A DNA stretch of 64,000 nt from Gammaproteobacteria bacterium. GTDB lineage: Bacteria > Pseudomonadota > Gammaproteobacteria > Enterobacterales > Psychrobiaceae. Below the pieces are notes generated by a model, which was not told where the DNA came from, searched no databases, and saw nothing but the letters and a program-made list of their open reading frames with translations. The translations under genes and the position numbers were made by a program. Shown here in pieces: positions 28,074-36,932 of this stretch. Each line of letters begins with the position of its first letter. The first letter of the stretch is position 1. The DNA lies in contig JABSRU010000004.1 of assembly GCA_013214965.1 (NCBI GenBank), positions 1 through 64,000 of the forward strand, given 5' to 3'.

Positions 28074-29120
28074 ATGTCATTTGCCAAATTAAATAGTAAA
28101 GATATTCCACAAAATTGTTTTCACATTGCTTTTTTGTTGCAGCCAAATTTTACGATGCTAGCCCTATCATCGGCGATTGAACCGTTGCGGATGGCCAATC
28201 AGCTGTCAGGAGAAACCTTATATAAATGGACTATCGTCAGTGAAGATGGCCGGTCTGTACATGCCAGTGATGGCTTAACCGTTGAAGTAGACAGTTGCAT
28301 AACTAGTGGTGTTAGCTATGATTCGGTGGTTATTTGTGGCGGTTTAGATATCAAGAGTACCGTGACGCGAAAAACCTTAAGCTGGTTAACTCACTTGTCT
28401 CGTTGTCATGTTGCTTTAGGGGGTATTTGTACCGGTAGTTATTTGCTCGCTAAAGCTGGATTATTAGATGGCTATCAGTGCACCATTCATTGGGAGTTAT
28501 TGGCGAGTTGGCAGGAAGAGTTTCCTTTTTTACAAAGTTCTAATCAATTGTTTATTTATGATCGTGACCGCTTTACTTGCTCTGGCGGTACGGCACCAAT
28601 GGACATGATGCTGCAAGTCATCACTAAAGCCCATGGCAAAGTTTTATCAGCGGCGATTTCTGATATGTTTACCCACGAGCATATTCGAGATGAAACCGAT
28701 CAGCAACGAGTACCTTTACAGCATATCGTTGGTGCCACGCAATCGAAATTACAAGATGTGGTCGGTTTAATGGAAGCGAATATTGAAGAGGTGCTATGCC
28801 TTGATGAATTAGCGAATTATGTTGATTTATCTCGTCGCCAACTGGAGCGATTGTTTCAAAAATATCTCCATTGTTCGCCGTACCGTTATTACTTAAAATT
28901 ACGCTTAACTCGGGCGCGGCAGTTATTAAAACAAACCAGTATGTCGATTATTGAAGTGGCGATAGCCTGTGGTTTTGTGTCGACACCACATTTTAGTAAA
29001 TGTTACCGCAATTCTTTTAAGATCCCACCCCGAGATGAACGCAATGTTTCTGCGCAACAACTGCATCAAGTAGCCAGCCAAGAATCGAGTTTAGGATCAG
29101 TTGCACTTAATCATTTATAG
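28074..29120 (+). CDS. gbdR: GlxA/GbdR-type AraC-family regulator, probable betaine-catabolism activator
   Basis: 348-aa transcription factor with an N-terminal DJ-1/PfpI-like sensor domain (about 15-200) and a C-terminal double helix-turn-helix AraC domain (about 235-325, LANYVDLSRRQLERLFQKYL and AIACGFVSTPHFSKCYR). The sensor has SSAIEPLRMANQLSG and GGICTGSYLLAKAGLLDG, close to Pseudomonas GbdR, which activates betaine, dimethylglycine and sarcosine genes when it binds betaine or dimethylglycine. The gene order that follows (unknown protein, dipeptidase-like, V4R-like, dgcA, dgcB, etf) is the same set GbdR controls there. The symbol rests on similarity plus context. Confidence 0.82.
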   Translation: MSFAKLNSKDIPQNCFHIAFLLQPNFTMLALSSAIEPLRMANQLSGETLYKWTIVSEDGRSVHASDGLTVEVDSCITSGVSYDSVVICGGLDIKSTVTRKTLSWLTHLSRCHVALGGICTGSYLLAKAGLLDGYQCTIHWELLASWQEEFPFLQSSNQLFIYDRDRFTCSGGTAPMDMMLQVITKAHGKVLSAAISDMFTHEHIRDETDQQRVPLQHIVGATQSKLQDVVGLMEANIEEVLCLDELANYVDLSRRQLERLFQKYLHCSPYRYYLKLRLTRARQLLKQTSMSIIEVAIACGFVSTPHFSKCYRNSFKIPPRDERNVSAQQLHQVASQESSLGSVALNHL

Positions 29121-29176
29121 CAGAAATAGCATTGCCAAAAATGTCCGATAGCGTTATCGTTTAGTACTCAGATTAG

Positions 29177-31096
29177 ATGGTAGCGAAATTAATTAGAACA
29201 ATGAAATTATTATCTTTTTTAAATTCTAAAACGGCCAATGACGATCAGGTCTACATTGAACAGAAAGGTCAGCGACGCATCGATCGCATGGCGCAATCTG
29301 GTGTGGGTAAGTCATCGCTGTGGGGGTTAGCCGAAGTTGGTTGGACTGCAGGGCCGGTGACTTTTTTAGCGGCTCAAGGTGGTTATTATATTGGCTTTGG
29401 CACTTGGTTACCGACCGAAAATCTAATCTTCTTTGTGGTGTATACCATTTTGATGGGGGTGATCGCGGTTCTGGTCAAGTTTATTTATAAAGCGACTAAG
29501 GGCCAAGATCTCGACGATGCTAAAGAGCAATTACTACTGGTGATTGGTAGCCTACCTGATTTGATTTTTTCAGTGCGAGATTTAACCCTCAGTCGGATGG
29601 ATCCAGAGTCCCGTCGTTATGAATCGGCACGAATTCTATTACAAAAATCTGATCTAGGGCCGCAATGGTTGTCACTTGCCATCACTAATATTATCGACTC
29701 ACCAGTGATTGCCCAGGCGGTTTCCGATATTGAGATTTATTGGCGTGCCGGCATGTACAGTCGAATTCATGACCTTAACCAAGAACTCGCTCCTGAAATA
29801 GCGATTGCCTTGGCCGATTTAGAGCAAGAACGTCCACGTTTGGCCCGTTTGGTTGAGCAACGCTTACAGGGCAAAAAGAATACGTTGCGCAGTGGGGTTG
29901 AGCGCGAGCCCTATTTTATTGAGCGAATATTCTCCGCGATCGAAGAAGACGATGAAGACATCATGGGCTTAAGTGATGTTGAGGAAATCCTGACACTGGC
30001 CTTTGAATTACTCTCTGGGCGGAGTATTCCGATGCTGATCGTTCATTGTGTCGGTTCATCACAATTGGCTAACGCCACTGAAAAACTCGAGAAAGAACGT
30101 TCTAAATATCGGATTGCTCGTGCGCGAGGCTATAGCCAATTATTAGCCTTGGCTAATTTCTTAAGCGATAGTAATTTATTGGATTACTCGTCGGTGGCTG
30201 AACGTTTACCGAGCCAAGATTTGTTGCAGATCTGTCTCGATACCCTCGATCAGTTATGTGACAACATTATGGCTGATCTCGATAATGTTGAGAAACGTGC
30301 TTTTGTTGATATGCGTAACTTAAAATTAAATCGCAGTGTTTTGGTTAAGGCACTAGAATTATATCAGCAGGCTTACCATAGTAGCGGCATGGTCATTGCC
30401 GAACATGCTGATTTTCTGAAAGACATTAACGCATGGCAACAGGTTAATAAGAAATACGCTGACTCAAATACCACGGTGTCAGTGAGCGGTAAAAAAGGGC
30501 TGCGGATTGTTGAGCAGCAAATTCGTTTAACCGATGATCATAAAATTATTGTGGTCGAAAAAATTGCCGGGCATTTTCAACAACACAGCATCATGATGAA
30601 ACGCCTAAAAGATCGGACTCAGCAAAGTAATTGGGTGATCAGTAATCAACATGTTCGAGCAGCCAAGCTGTTGGCAATTGATGTCGCTTTGGCCTTAGAT
30701 CCTTTTGTATTTATTAGTTTACCAGAAGTACAACGAGCTATTTATACCTCCAATGCGATCGATATGGGGAGTTTTGAGCCGGGTCTGAGTACCAGTACTA
30801 AAGTGGGTTGGGGCGCATCAGTGTCTAAAGAAGTTCAAAAAGATATGGTCAACGCCTCTGGACAGTTAGCTCAAGCGATTCATCGTTATTATGGACTTTG
30901 CTTAGGTGATGAAGAACTTGAATTTATGCACCAAACCTATGGCATGAATAAAAAAGATGTTCTCGATTATTATCAAGAAAACGAACGAGGTGAACAATCG
31001 AGTAATGTATTTGAACCACGTCCGCCGCTGTTAATCCCGATCGTAAAAGCGACTTGGCGTAAAACCCTAGTGCGTTACCGAGAACACTTAAACTAA
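29177..31096 (+). CDS. conserved membrane-anchored protein of the dimethylglycine cluster, function unknown
   Basis: 639 aa. Residues about 47-104 contain two membrane segments (PVTFLAAQGGYYIGFG and LIFFVVYTILMGVIAVLV). The rest is soluble, mainly helical and charged, with no motif I recognise. It is conserved in my memory next to dgcAB loci but has no assigned role. The start could be the ATG at 29177 or the second ATG at 29201 (MKLLSFLNSK). It is the first gene after the regulator and runs with the dgc genes, so a link to dimethylglycine or betaine use is inferred from position only. Confidence 0.65.
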   Translation: MVAKLIRTMKLLSFLNSKTANDDQVYIEQKGQRRIDRMAQSGVGKSSLWGLAEVGWTAGPVTFLAAQGGYYIGFGTWLPTENLIFFVVYTILMGVIAVLVKFIYKATKGQDLDDAKEQLLLVIGSLPDLIFSVRDLTLSRMDPESRRYESARILLQKSDLGPQWLSLAITNIIDSPVIAQAVSDIEIYWRAGMYSRIHDLNQELAPEIAIALADLEQERPRLARLVEQRLQGKKNTLRSGVEREPYFIERIFSAIEEDDEDIMGLSDVEEILTLAFELLSGRSIPMLIVHCVGSSQLANATEKLEKERSKYRIARARGYSQLLALANFLSDSNLLDYSSVAERLPSQDLLQICLDTLDQLCDNIMADLDNVEKRAFVDMRNLKLNRSVLVKALELYQQAYHSSGMVIAEHADFLKDINAWQQVNKKYADSNTTVSVSGKKGLRIVEQQIRLTDDHKIIVVEKIAGHFQQHSIMMKRLKDRTQQSNWVISNQHVRAAKLLAIDVALALDPFVFISLPEVQRAIYTSNAIDMGSFEPGLSTSTKVGWGASVSKEVQKDMVNASGQLAQAIHRYYGLCLGDEELEFMHQTYGMNKKDVLDYYQENERGEQSSNVFEPRPPLLIPIVKATWRKTLVRYREHLN

Positions 31097-31227
31097 TAAT
31101 ATTCCTATTAACGACATCGCTGCGCCGCTTTTGGTAGGGTAGATGTCGCATTCTAAAAAACCACTCAAACTGCCTTTGTTATGCTGACTTCATTGTAAAT
31201 ATTCACCGTATCGATGAGGTCAGCTTA

Positions 31228-32232
31228 ATGAATACAACACACGCCCAAACCCAAGCCCAAGCCGAGGCATTACACGCTAATGCAACAATTATTGATGGCT
31301 TAGTTATCGCAAAATGGAATCGCGCCTTGTTTGAAGACATGGCTAAAGGCGGTTTAACGGCGGCTAATTGTACCGTCTCGGTGTGGGAAGGTTTTAAAGA
31401 CACTATTGACAATATTACCGAGTTTAATCAGTTCTTCCTCGACAATAATGACTTAATTATTCCTGTGTATACCACCGCAGATATTGCGGCGGCCAAAGCA
31501 CTGGGTAAAACGGGGATTATTCTTGGCTTTCAAAATGCTAATGCCTTTGAAGATAAAATTGGCTATGTCGAAGTATTTAAAAAGCTGGGGGTTGGTATTG
31601 TCCAGATGGCCTATAACACGCAAAATTTGGTCGGCACTGGCTGTTACGAACGTGATGGTGGTTTATCTGGTTTTGGTCGTGAAATTGTTGCGGAAATGAA
31701 CCGTGTTGGCATCATGTGTGATTTGTCCCATGTCGGGCCACAAACCTCAATCGAAGTTATCTTAGCCTCAACGAAACCTGTGTGTTATTCCCATTGCTTA
31801 CCTTATGGGTTAAAAGAGCATCCACGTAACAAAAAAGATGAGGAACTGCGTTTTATCGCCGAGCATGGCGGCTTTATTGGGGTGACAATGTTTGCACCTT
31901 TCTTGAAAAATGGCATTAATTCTACGGTCGATGATTATATTGAAGCCATTGATTATGTGATTAATATTGCCGGCGAAGATTGTGTTGGTATTGGCACCGA
32001 TTTTACCCAAGGCCATGACCAAGAATTTTTCGACATGTTAACCCATGATAAGGGTTATGCCCGCCGTTTAACGGATTTTGGCACCATTATTAACCCAAAA
32101 GGCATTCGTACTTTGGGGGAATTTCCTAACTTGACCGCGACTATGTTAAAGCATGGTTGGTCAGAATCTAAAATTAAAAAAATCATGGGCGAGAACTGGG
32201 TTCGGATCCTAAAAGACGTTTGGGGAGAATAA
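31228..32232 (+). CDS. renal-dipeptidase-fold (peptidase M19-like) protein of the dgc cluster
   Basis: 334 aa, TIM-barrel metal hydrolase fold. Family blocks seen are MCDLSHVGPQTSIEVI, KPVCYSHC, the HGGFIGVTMFAPFL region and GIGTDFTQGHDQEFF. However the first metal motif of true dipeptidases (DGHNDLP, supplying His-x-Asp) reads DGLVIAKW here, so normal dizinc peptidase chemistry is doubtful. The same feature is, as far as I recall, shared by the Pseudomonas homologue PA5396 beside dgcA. The physiological substrate is unknown, perhaps a betaine-related compound. It is followed within 2 bp by the V4R-like gene. Confidence 0.8.
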   Translation: MNTTHAQTQAQAEALHANATIIDGLVIAKWNRALFEDMAKGGLTAANCTVSVWEGFKDTIDNITEFNQFFLDNNDLIIPVYTTADIAAAKALGKTGIILGFQNANAFEDKIGYVEVFKKLGVGIVQMAYNTQNLVGTGCYERDGGLSGFGREIVAEMNRVGIMCDLSHVGPQTSIEVILASTKPVCYSHCLPYGLKEHPRNKKDEELRFIAEHGGFIGVTMFAPFLKNGINSTVDDYIEAIDYVINIAGEDCVGIGTDFTQGHDQEFFDMLTHDKGYARRLTDFGTIINPKGIRTLGEFPNLTATMLKHGWSESKIKKIMGENWVRILKDVWGE

Positions 32233-32234
32233 CA

Positions 32235-32789
32235 ATGAGCAATCAAAACACCGTTAGCACGACCAGCCACAGTCCAGAAATGCCAATCGAAGTCGATAGT
32301 GAAACAGGGGTTTGGACCACTGATGCTTTGCCGATGCTATATGTACCTCGTCACTTCTTTGTCAATAACCACATGGGAATTGAAGCCGAAATAGGTGCCG
32401 AAAAGTACGCCGACATTTTATATAAAGCAGGCTATAAATCGGCTTTTTATTGGTGTGAAAAAGAAGGCGAAGCCCATGGTATTAATGGTGAAGCATTGTT
32501 TGAACATTACATGAAGCGATTATCACAGCGGGGCTGGGGTTTTTTTATTACCGAAGCACTGGATCTTAAACAAGGCACTGCCAAGGTACGATTAGAAAAC
32601 TCAGCCTTTGTTTATCAATATGGTCAGGTTAATCGTAAGGTTGATTATATGTTTACGGGTTGGTTTGCCGGTGCGATGGATCAAATTGCAGCGAGCTTAG
32701 GCTACACCGTAAAAACCCAAGCAGAGCAAACTCAATGTGCCGCCGAAGACGGTTGTGACGTAGGTTACTTTGAGGTTTCACCACTTTAG
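32235..32789 (+). CDS. V4R-like (DUF5943) small protein of the dgc cluster
   Basis: 184 aa. The start is ATG 32235 with GGGGAG upstream. An earlier in-frame codon at 32220 would overlap the dipeptidase gene. The C-terminal half has the look of a 4-vinyl-reductase (V4R) domain, a small-molecule or tetrapyrrole binding fold. It ends with a conserved Cys pair in TQCAAEDGCDVGYFEV. The homologue in Pseudomonas (PA5397) sits in the same position before dgcA. Its job is unknown, and binding of a ligand or a metal through the Cys pair is possible. Confidence 0.75.
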   Translation: MSNQNTVSTTSHSPEMPIEVDSETGVWTTDALPMLYVPRHFFVNNHMGIEAEIGAEKYADILYKAGYKSAFYWCEKEGEAHGINGEALFEHYMKRLSQRGWGFFITEALDLKQGTAKVRLENSAFVYQYGQVNRKVDYMFTGWFAGAMDQIAASLGYTVKTQAEQTQCAAEDGCDVGYFEVSPL

Positions 32790-32878
32790 GGGAGCTATTA
32801 CGTAATTTATTGAGTCAGCAAAACCAATTGTTAGCAATATAGTCAATATAAAAAATATAATAATATCAGGAGCTCATC

Positions 32879-34939
32879 ATGGCGCAGTTCGACGCATTAT
32901 TTCAGCCATTAAAAATTAACCAGCTAACCATTCGTAATCGAATTGTTAGTACTGCCCATGCCGAGGTTTATGCAACCGATGGCGGCATGACGACCGAACG
33001 ATATGTAAAATATTACGAAGAAAAAGCCAAAGGCGGCGTGGGGCTATCGATTTGTGGCGGTTCAAGTGTCGTGTCAATTGACAGTCCGCAAGGCTGGTGG
33101 AAATCGGTTAACTTGTCGACCGATCGGATTATCCCGCATTTTCAAAACCTCGCTGATGCCGTGCATAAACACGGTGGAAAAATCATGATCCAAATTACCC
33201 ATATGGGCCGACGCTCGCGTTGGGACGGTGGTAATTGGTCAACGTTAGTTAGCCCCAGTGGTATTCGTGAACCAGTGCATCGCGCCACGTGTAAAACTAT
33301 TGAAATCGAAGAAATGCAGCGGATCGCTGGTGATTATGCCAAGGCGGCAGGGCGAGCGAAAGCGGGTGGTCTCGATGGCATTGAACTGTCGGCGGTACAT
33401 CAACATTTAATTGATCAATTTTGGAGCCCTCGGGTGAATCAACGAGATGATCAATATGGCGGTAGCTTCGAAAACCGGATGCGCTTTGGGATGGAAGTGT
33501 TACATGCAATCCGCGACGAAGTAGGTCGTGATTTTGTGGTTGGTTTGCGGATTTGTGGTGATGAGTTTCACCCCGATGGCTTAAACCACGATGACATGAA
33601 ACAAATTGCTGCTTATTACGATGAGACCGGATTACTGGATTTCTTTAGTGTGATTGGTTCTGGCTGTGATACCCACAATACCTTAGCCAATGTTATTCCA
33701 AACATGAGCTACCCCCCTGAACCTTTCTTGCATTTAGCCGCTGGGATTAAAGAAGTGGTTAATGTGCCGGTGATGCACGCGCAAAACATTAAAGATCCTA
33801 ACCAAGCCCAGCGTATTTTAGAGAGTGGTTATGTCGATTTTGTTGGTATGACGCGAGCGCATATTGCCGATCCGCATTTAATCGCCAAAATTAAGTTAAA
33901 TCAAGTAGACCGAATTAAACAATGTGTCGGTGCCAACTACTGTATTGATCGTCAATACCAAGGGTTGGACGTGTTATGTATTCAAAATGCGGCAACGTCT
34001 CGTGAATCGACCATGCCACATATTATTGAAAAAACCATGGGTCAGATCCGCAAGGTGGTGATTGTTGGTGGCGGTCCGGCAGGGATGGAAGCGGCGCGAG
34101 TTTGTGCCGAACGTGGTCATGAAGTGATCTTAATTGAAAAAAACAGTGAGTTAGGCGGTCAAATTACCATTGCGTCAAAAGCGCCACAGCGAGATCAAAT
34201 TGCTGGTATTACCCGTTGGTTCGCCTTGGAACTGACTCGATTGGCGATTGATTTACGACTCAATACTGCCGCGGATGAAGCGATGATCCGTGACCTGAAT
34301 CCCGATGTCGTTATTTTAGCCGTGGGTGGGAAGCCATTTTTAGCCCAAAACCCACATTGGGGTGCCGATGAAGGCTTGGTCGTTAGTACGTGGGATATCT
34401 TAAATGGCACAGTTGCTCCGGGTAAAAACGTGCTGGTTTATGACACCATTTGTGAATTTAGTGGCTTGTCTGCCGCAGATTTTTTGGCTCAAAATGGCTC
34501 ACTCGTTGAAATGGTTACCGATGATATTAAGCCAGGTGCAGCGGTTGGTGGCACGACGTTCCCGACCTACTATCGTAGCTTGTATCAAAAAGAAGTGATC
34601 ATGAGTTCTGACTTATTGCTGGAAAAAGTGTACCGCGAAGGCGATAAGTTAGTCGCGGTACTGGAAAATGAATATACCGGACAGCAAGAGGAACGGGTGG
34701 TTGATCAAATCGTGATTGAGAATGGCGTACGTCCCGACGAGCAAATTTATTTGCAGCTCAAAAGTGACTCACGCAATAAAGGACAAATCGATATTGAAGC
34801 GCTGTATGCCGCTAAGCCGCAACCTGCTCTCTTAGAAGAGCAATCGGGTTATCTGTTGTATCGAATTGGTGATTGTGTGTCACAACGTAACACGCATGCC
34901 GCGATATATGACGCATTGCGTTTATGTAAGGATTTTTAA
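32879..34939 (+). CDS. dgcA: dimethylglycine demethylase subunit DgcA
   Basis: Flavoenzyme that removes a methyl group from N,N-dimethylglycine to give sarcosine and formaldehyde. The N-terminal half (1-370) is an Old-Yellow-Enzyme barrel (NRIVSTAHAE, ITHMGRRSRWDGG, FWSPRVNQRDDQYGGSFENR). The C-terminal half (390-686) is a pyridine-nucleotide-disulfide-type FAD domain (VVIVGGGPAGMEAARVCAER). The cluster region between them reads CVGANYC then Cys after 11 residues. The second cysteine of the classical four is Ala. 686 aa is normal for DgcA. The AGGAG ribosome site is strong. Electrons pass to DgcB and the adjacent Etf. Confidence 0.9.
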   Translation: MAQFDALFQPLKINQLTIRNRIVSTAHAEVYATDGGMTTERYVKYYEEKAKGGVGLSICGGSSVVSIDSPQGWWKSVNLSTDRIIPHFQNLADAVHKHGGKIMIQITHMGRRSRWDGGNWSTLVSPSGIREPVHRATCKTIEIEEMQRIAGDYAKAAGRAKAGGLDGIELSAVHQHLIDQFWSPRVNQRDDQYGGSFENRMRFGMEVLHAIRDEVGRDFVVGLRICGDEFHPDGLNHDDMKQIAAYYDETGLLDFFSVIGSGCDTHNTLANVIPNMSYPPEPFLHLAAGIKEVVNVPVMHAQNIKDPNQAQRILESGYVDFVGMTRAHIADPHLIAKIKLNQVDRIKQCVGANYCIDRQYQGLDVLCIQNAATSRESTMPHIIEKTMGQIRKVVIVGGGPAGMEAARVCAERGHEVILIEKNSELGGQITIASKAPQRDQIAGITRWFALELTRLAIDLRLNTAADEAMIRDLNPDVVILAVGGKPFLAQNPHWGADEGLVVSTWDILNGTVAPGKNVLVYDTICEFSGLSAADFLAQNGSLVEMVTDDIKPGAAVGGTTFPTYYRSLYQKEVIMSSDLLLEKVYREGDKLVAVLENEYTGQQEERVVDQIVIENGVRPDEQIYLQLKSDSRNKGQIDIEALYAAKPQPALLEEQSGYLLYRIGDCVSQRNTHAAIYDALRLCKDF

Positions 34940-35006
34940 GCTAGTTGGTTCATGCCTCATTGCATTGCAATGGGGTATCGCTAGCGAAAATTAATTAGGT
35001 ATTGTT

Positions 35007-36932
35007 ATGTCCTCATCCGAATTTCTTTCCCAATTCTTGCTGACGCTGATCTCGTGCTCACTCTTGTTGATGTTGATCGGTGCAGTAAAGCGCATGTTGT
35101 TATGGTCTCAAGGGCAAGCATCGCCGATACATTGGCGTGGTTTGTTACAGATCCCACGGCGCTATCTTGTCGATTTGCACCATGTGGTGGCTCGCGACAA
35201 ATATATGTCCAATACTCATGTCGCGACCGCTGGCGGGTTTGTGTTATCGAGTATTCTGATTGTGTTGGTTTATGTCGTACAACTGCAACAACAATTGTTA
35301 AGTTGGGCGTTACTTGGTTCATCTCTACTGATGTTTATTGGCAGTATTTTTGTGATGCTAAGACGTCGCAAGCCCACCGCTAATTTATCATTGGGTCAAT
35401 GGCAGCGTTTGCCAAAAAGTCTGATGGTGTTTTCATTGAGTTTCTTTATCACCACCTTACCGGCAGCAGGTGTGCTACCACTTGATACTGGTGGTTGGCT
35501 GTTGGCACTGGTGCTGGTCGCTGGGATCATCTGGGGCGTTGGGGAAATGTTTTTTGGTATGACCTGGGGCGGACCGATGAAACATGCTTTTGCCGGTGCA
35601 CTGCATTTAGGGTTGCATCGTCGCCAGCAACGTTTTGGTGGTGGTCAATCGACCGGATTAAAGCCGATTGATTTAAGCGCGAAAAAGTTAGGGGTTGAAA
35701 CTCCCTCTGATTTCAAATGGAATCAGCTGTTAAGTTTTGATGCCTGTGTTGAATGTGGTCGTTGTGAGAATAATTGTCCCGCTTTTGCGGCTGGTCAGCC
35801 ACTTAATCCCAAAAAGCTGATTCAAGATATGGTGATTGGGATGGCTGGTGGTGATGATGCCAAGTTTGCCGGCAGTCCCTATCCGGGGATTAAAGTTGGT
35901 ACGCATAAAGGCGGTGCGATTATCCCCATTGTCAATATGTTGGTGGAAAGTGAAACGCTATGGTCATGCACCACTTGTCGTGCTTGTGTTGACGCTTGTC
36001 CGATGATGATTGAGCACGTCGATGCTATTGTCGATATGCGCCGTTTTGAAACCTTAGAAAAAGGAAAAACGCCGGGTAAAGCCAATGAAATCCTAGAAAA
36101 TCTTAGTGCAACCGACAACCCTAATGGTTTTGCGCCGAGTAGTCGGATGAATTGGGCGGCGGATCAAAATTTGGCGGTGTTTGGCCAAAACGAAATCACC
36201 CGAGCCGATGTTCTATTATGGATTGGTGATGCAGCCTTTGACATGAGAAATCAGCGAACCTTACGGGCGATCATTAAATTGCTGCGGGCGGCTCAGGTCA
36301 ATTTTGCAGTGCTTGGCGATGCGGAATGTGACAGTGGCGATTTAGCGAGACGCCTTGGCGATGAAGCGAATTTTCAGCGTTTGGCCAAACAGAATATTAG
36401 CACCATGAGTCGCTATCAATTTAAGACCATTGTCACTGCTGATCCCCATGCTTATCATTGTCTTAAGAATGAGTATGGTGATTTTGGCGGTGATTATGAT
36501 GTCGCACATCACACGGGTTTTTTTGCCACATTAGTCCGTCAAAAGAAGCTGACCTTGGACAATCGCAAACCATTGGCGTTGACCTATCATGATCCTTGCT
36601 ACCTTGGACGTTACAATGGTGAATATGACGCACCACGTTTCCTACTTGCTAGCATGGGGGTGACGATTAAAGAAATGACCCGTAGTAAATCGACCGCTCG
36701 TTGTTGTGGCGGTGGCGGTGGTGCGCCTGTGACCGATATTCCGGGGGTGCGACGGATCCCCGATATGCGGATGGAAGATGTAGTGGAAACCCAAGCTGAG
36801 ATTGTTGCTGTCGCTTGTCCTCAATGTAACTTAATGCTGGAAGGGGTGGTCGAGCCAAGACCCGAAGTTAAAGATATTGCCGAATTAATGCTTGATGCCT
36901 TAATTGACGAGCCAATGGGGGGTGAGTCATGA
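35007..36932 (+). CDS. dgcB: dimethylglycine demethylase subunit DgcB (membrane iron-sulfur protein)
   Basis: 641 aa. Five N-terminal membrane segments (within about 8-180) are followed by two [4Fe-4S] ferredoxin motifs (CVECGRCENNCPAF and CTTCRACVDACPMM) and two Cys-rich CCG domains (HDPCYLGRYNGEYDAPR and ARCCGGGGGAP), as in heterodisulfide-reductase-D-like proteins. It would carry electrons from DgcA and the Etf pair into the quinone pool. Its last four bases overlap the start of the next gene (ATGA), showing tight coupling. Confidence 0.9.
   Translation: MSSSEFLSQFLLTLISCSLLLMLIGAVKRMLLWSQGQASPIHWRGLLQIPRRYLVDLHHVVARDKYMSNTHVATAGGFVLSSILIVLVYVVQLQQQLLSWALLGSSLLMFIGSIFVMLRRRKPTANLSLGQWQRLPKSLMVFSLSFFITTLPAAGVLPLDTGGWLLALVLVAGIIWGVGEMFFGMTWGGPMKHAFAGALHLGLHRRQQRFGGGQSTGLKPIDLSAKKLGVETPSDFKWNQLLSFDACVECGRCENNCPAFAAGQPLNPKKLIQDMVIGMAGGDDAKFAGSPYPGIKVGTHKGGAIIPIVNMLVESETLWSCTTCRACVDACPMMIEHVDAIVDMRRFETLEKGKTPGKANEILENLSATDNPNGFAPSSRMNWAADQNLAVFGQNEITRADVLLWIGDAAFDMRNQRTLRAIIKLLRAAQVNFAVLGDAECDSGDLARRLGDEANFQRLAKQNISTMSRYQFKTIVTADPHAYHCLKNEYGDFGGDYDVAHHTGFFATLVRQKKLTLDNRKPLALTYHDPCYLGRYNGEYDAPRFLLASMGVTIKEMTRSKSTARCCGGGGGAPVTDIPGVRRIPDMRMEDVVETQAEIVAVACPQCNLMLEGVVEPRPEVKDIAELMLDALIDEPMGGES

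Noticed and set aside
34945-34985. Hairpin CCTCATTGCA / TTGCAATGGGG between dgcA and dgcB, considered as a terminator
   Set aside because: No T run follows, and the downstream operon genes need to be co-transcribed; it may only affect mRNA stability.
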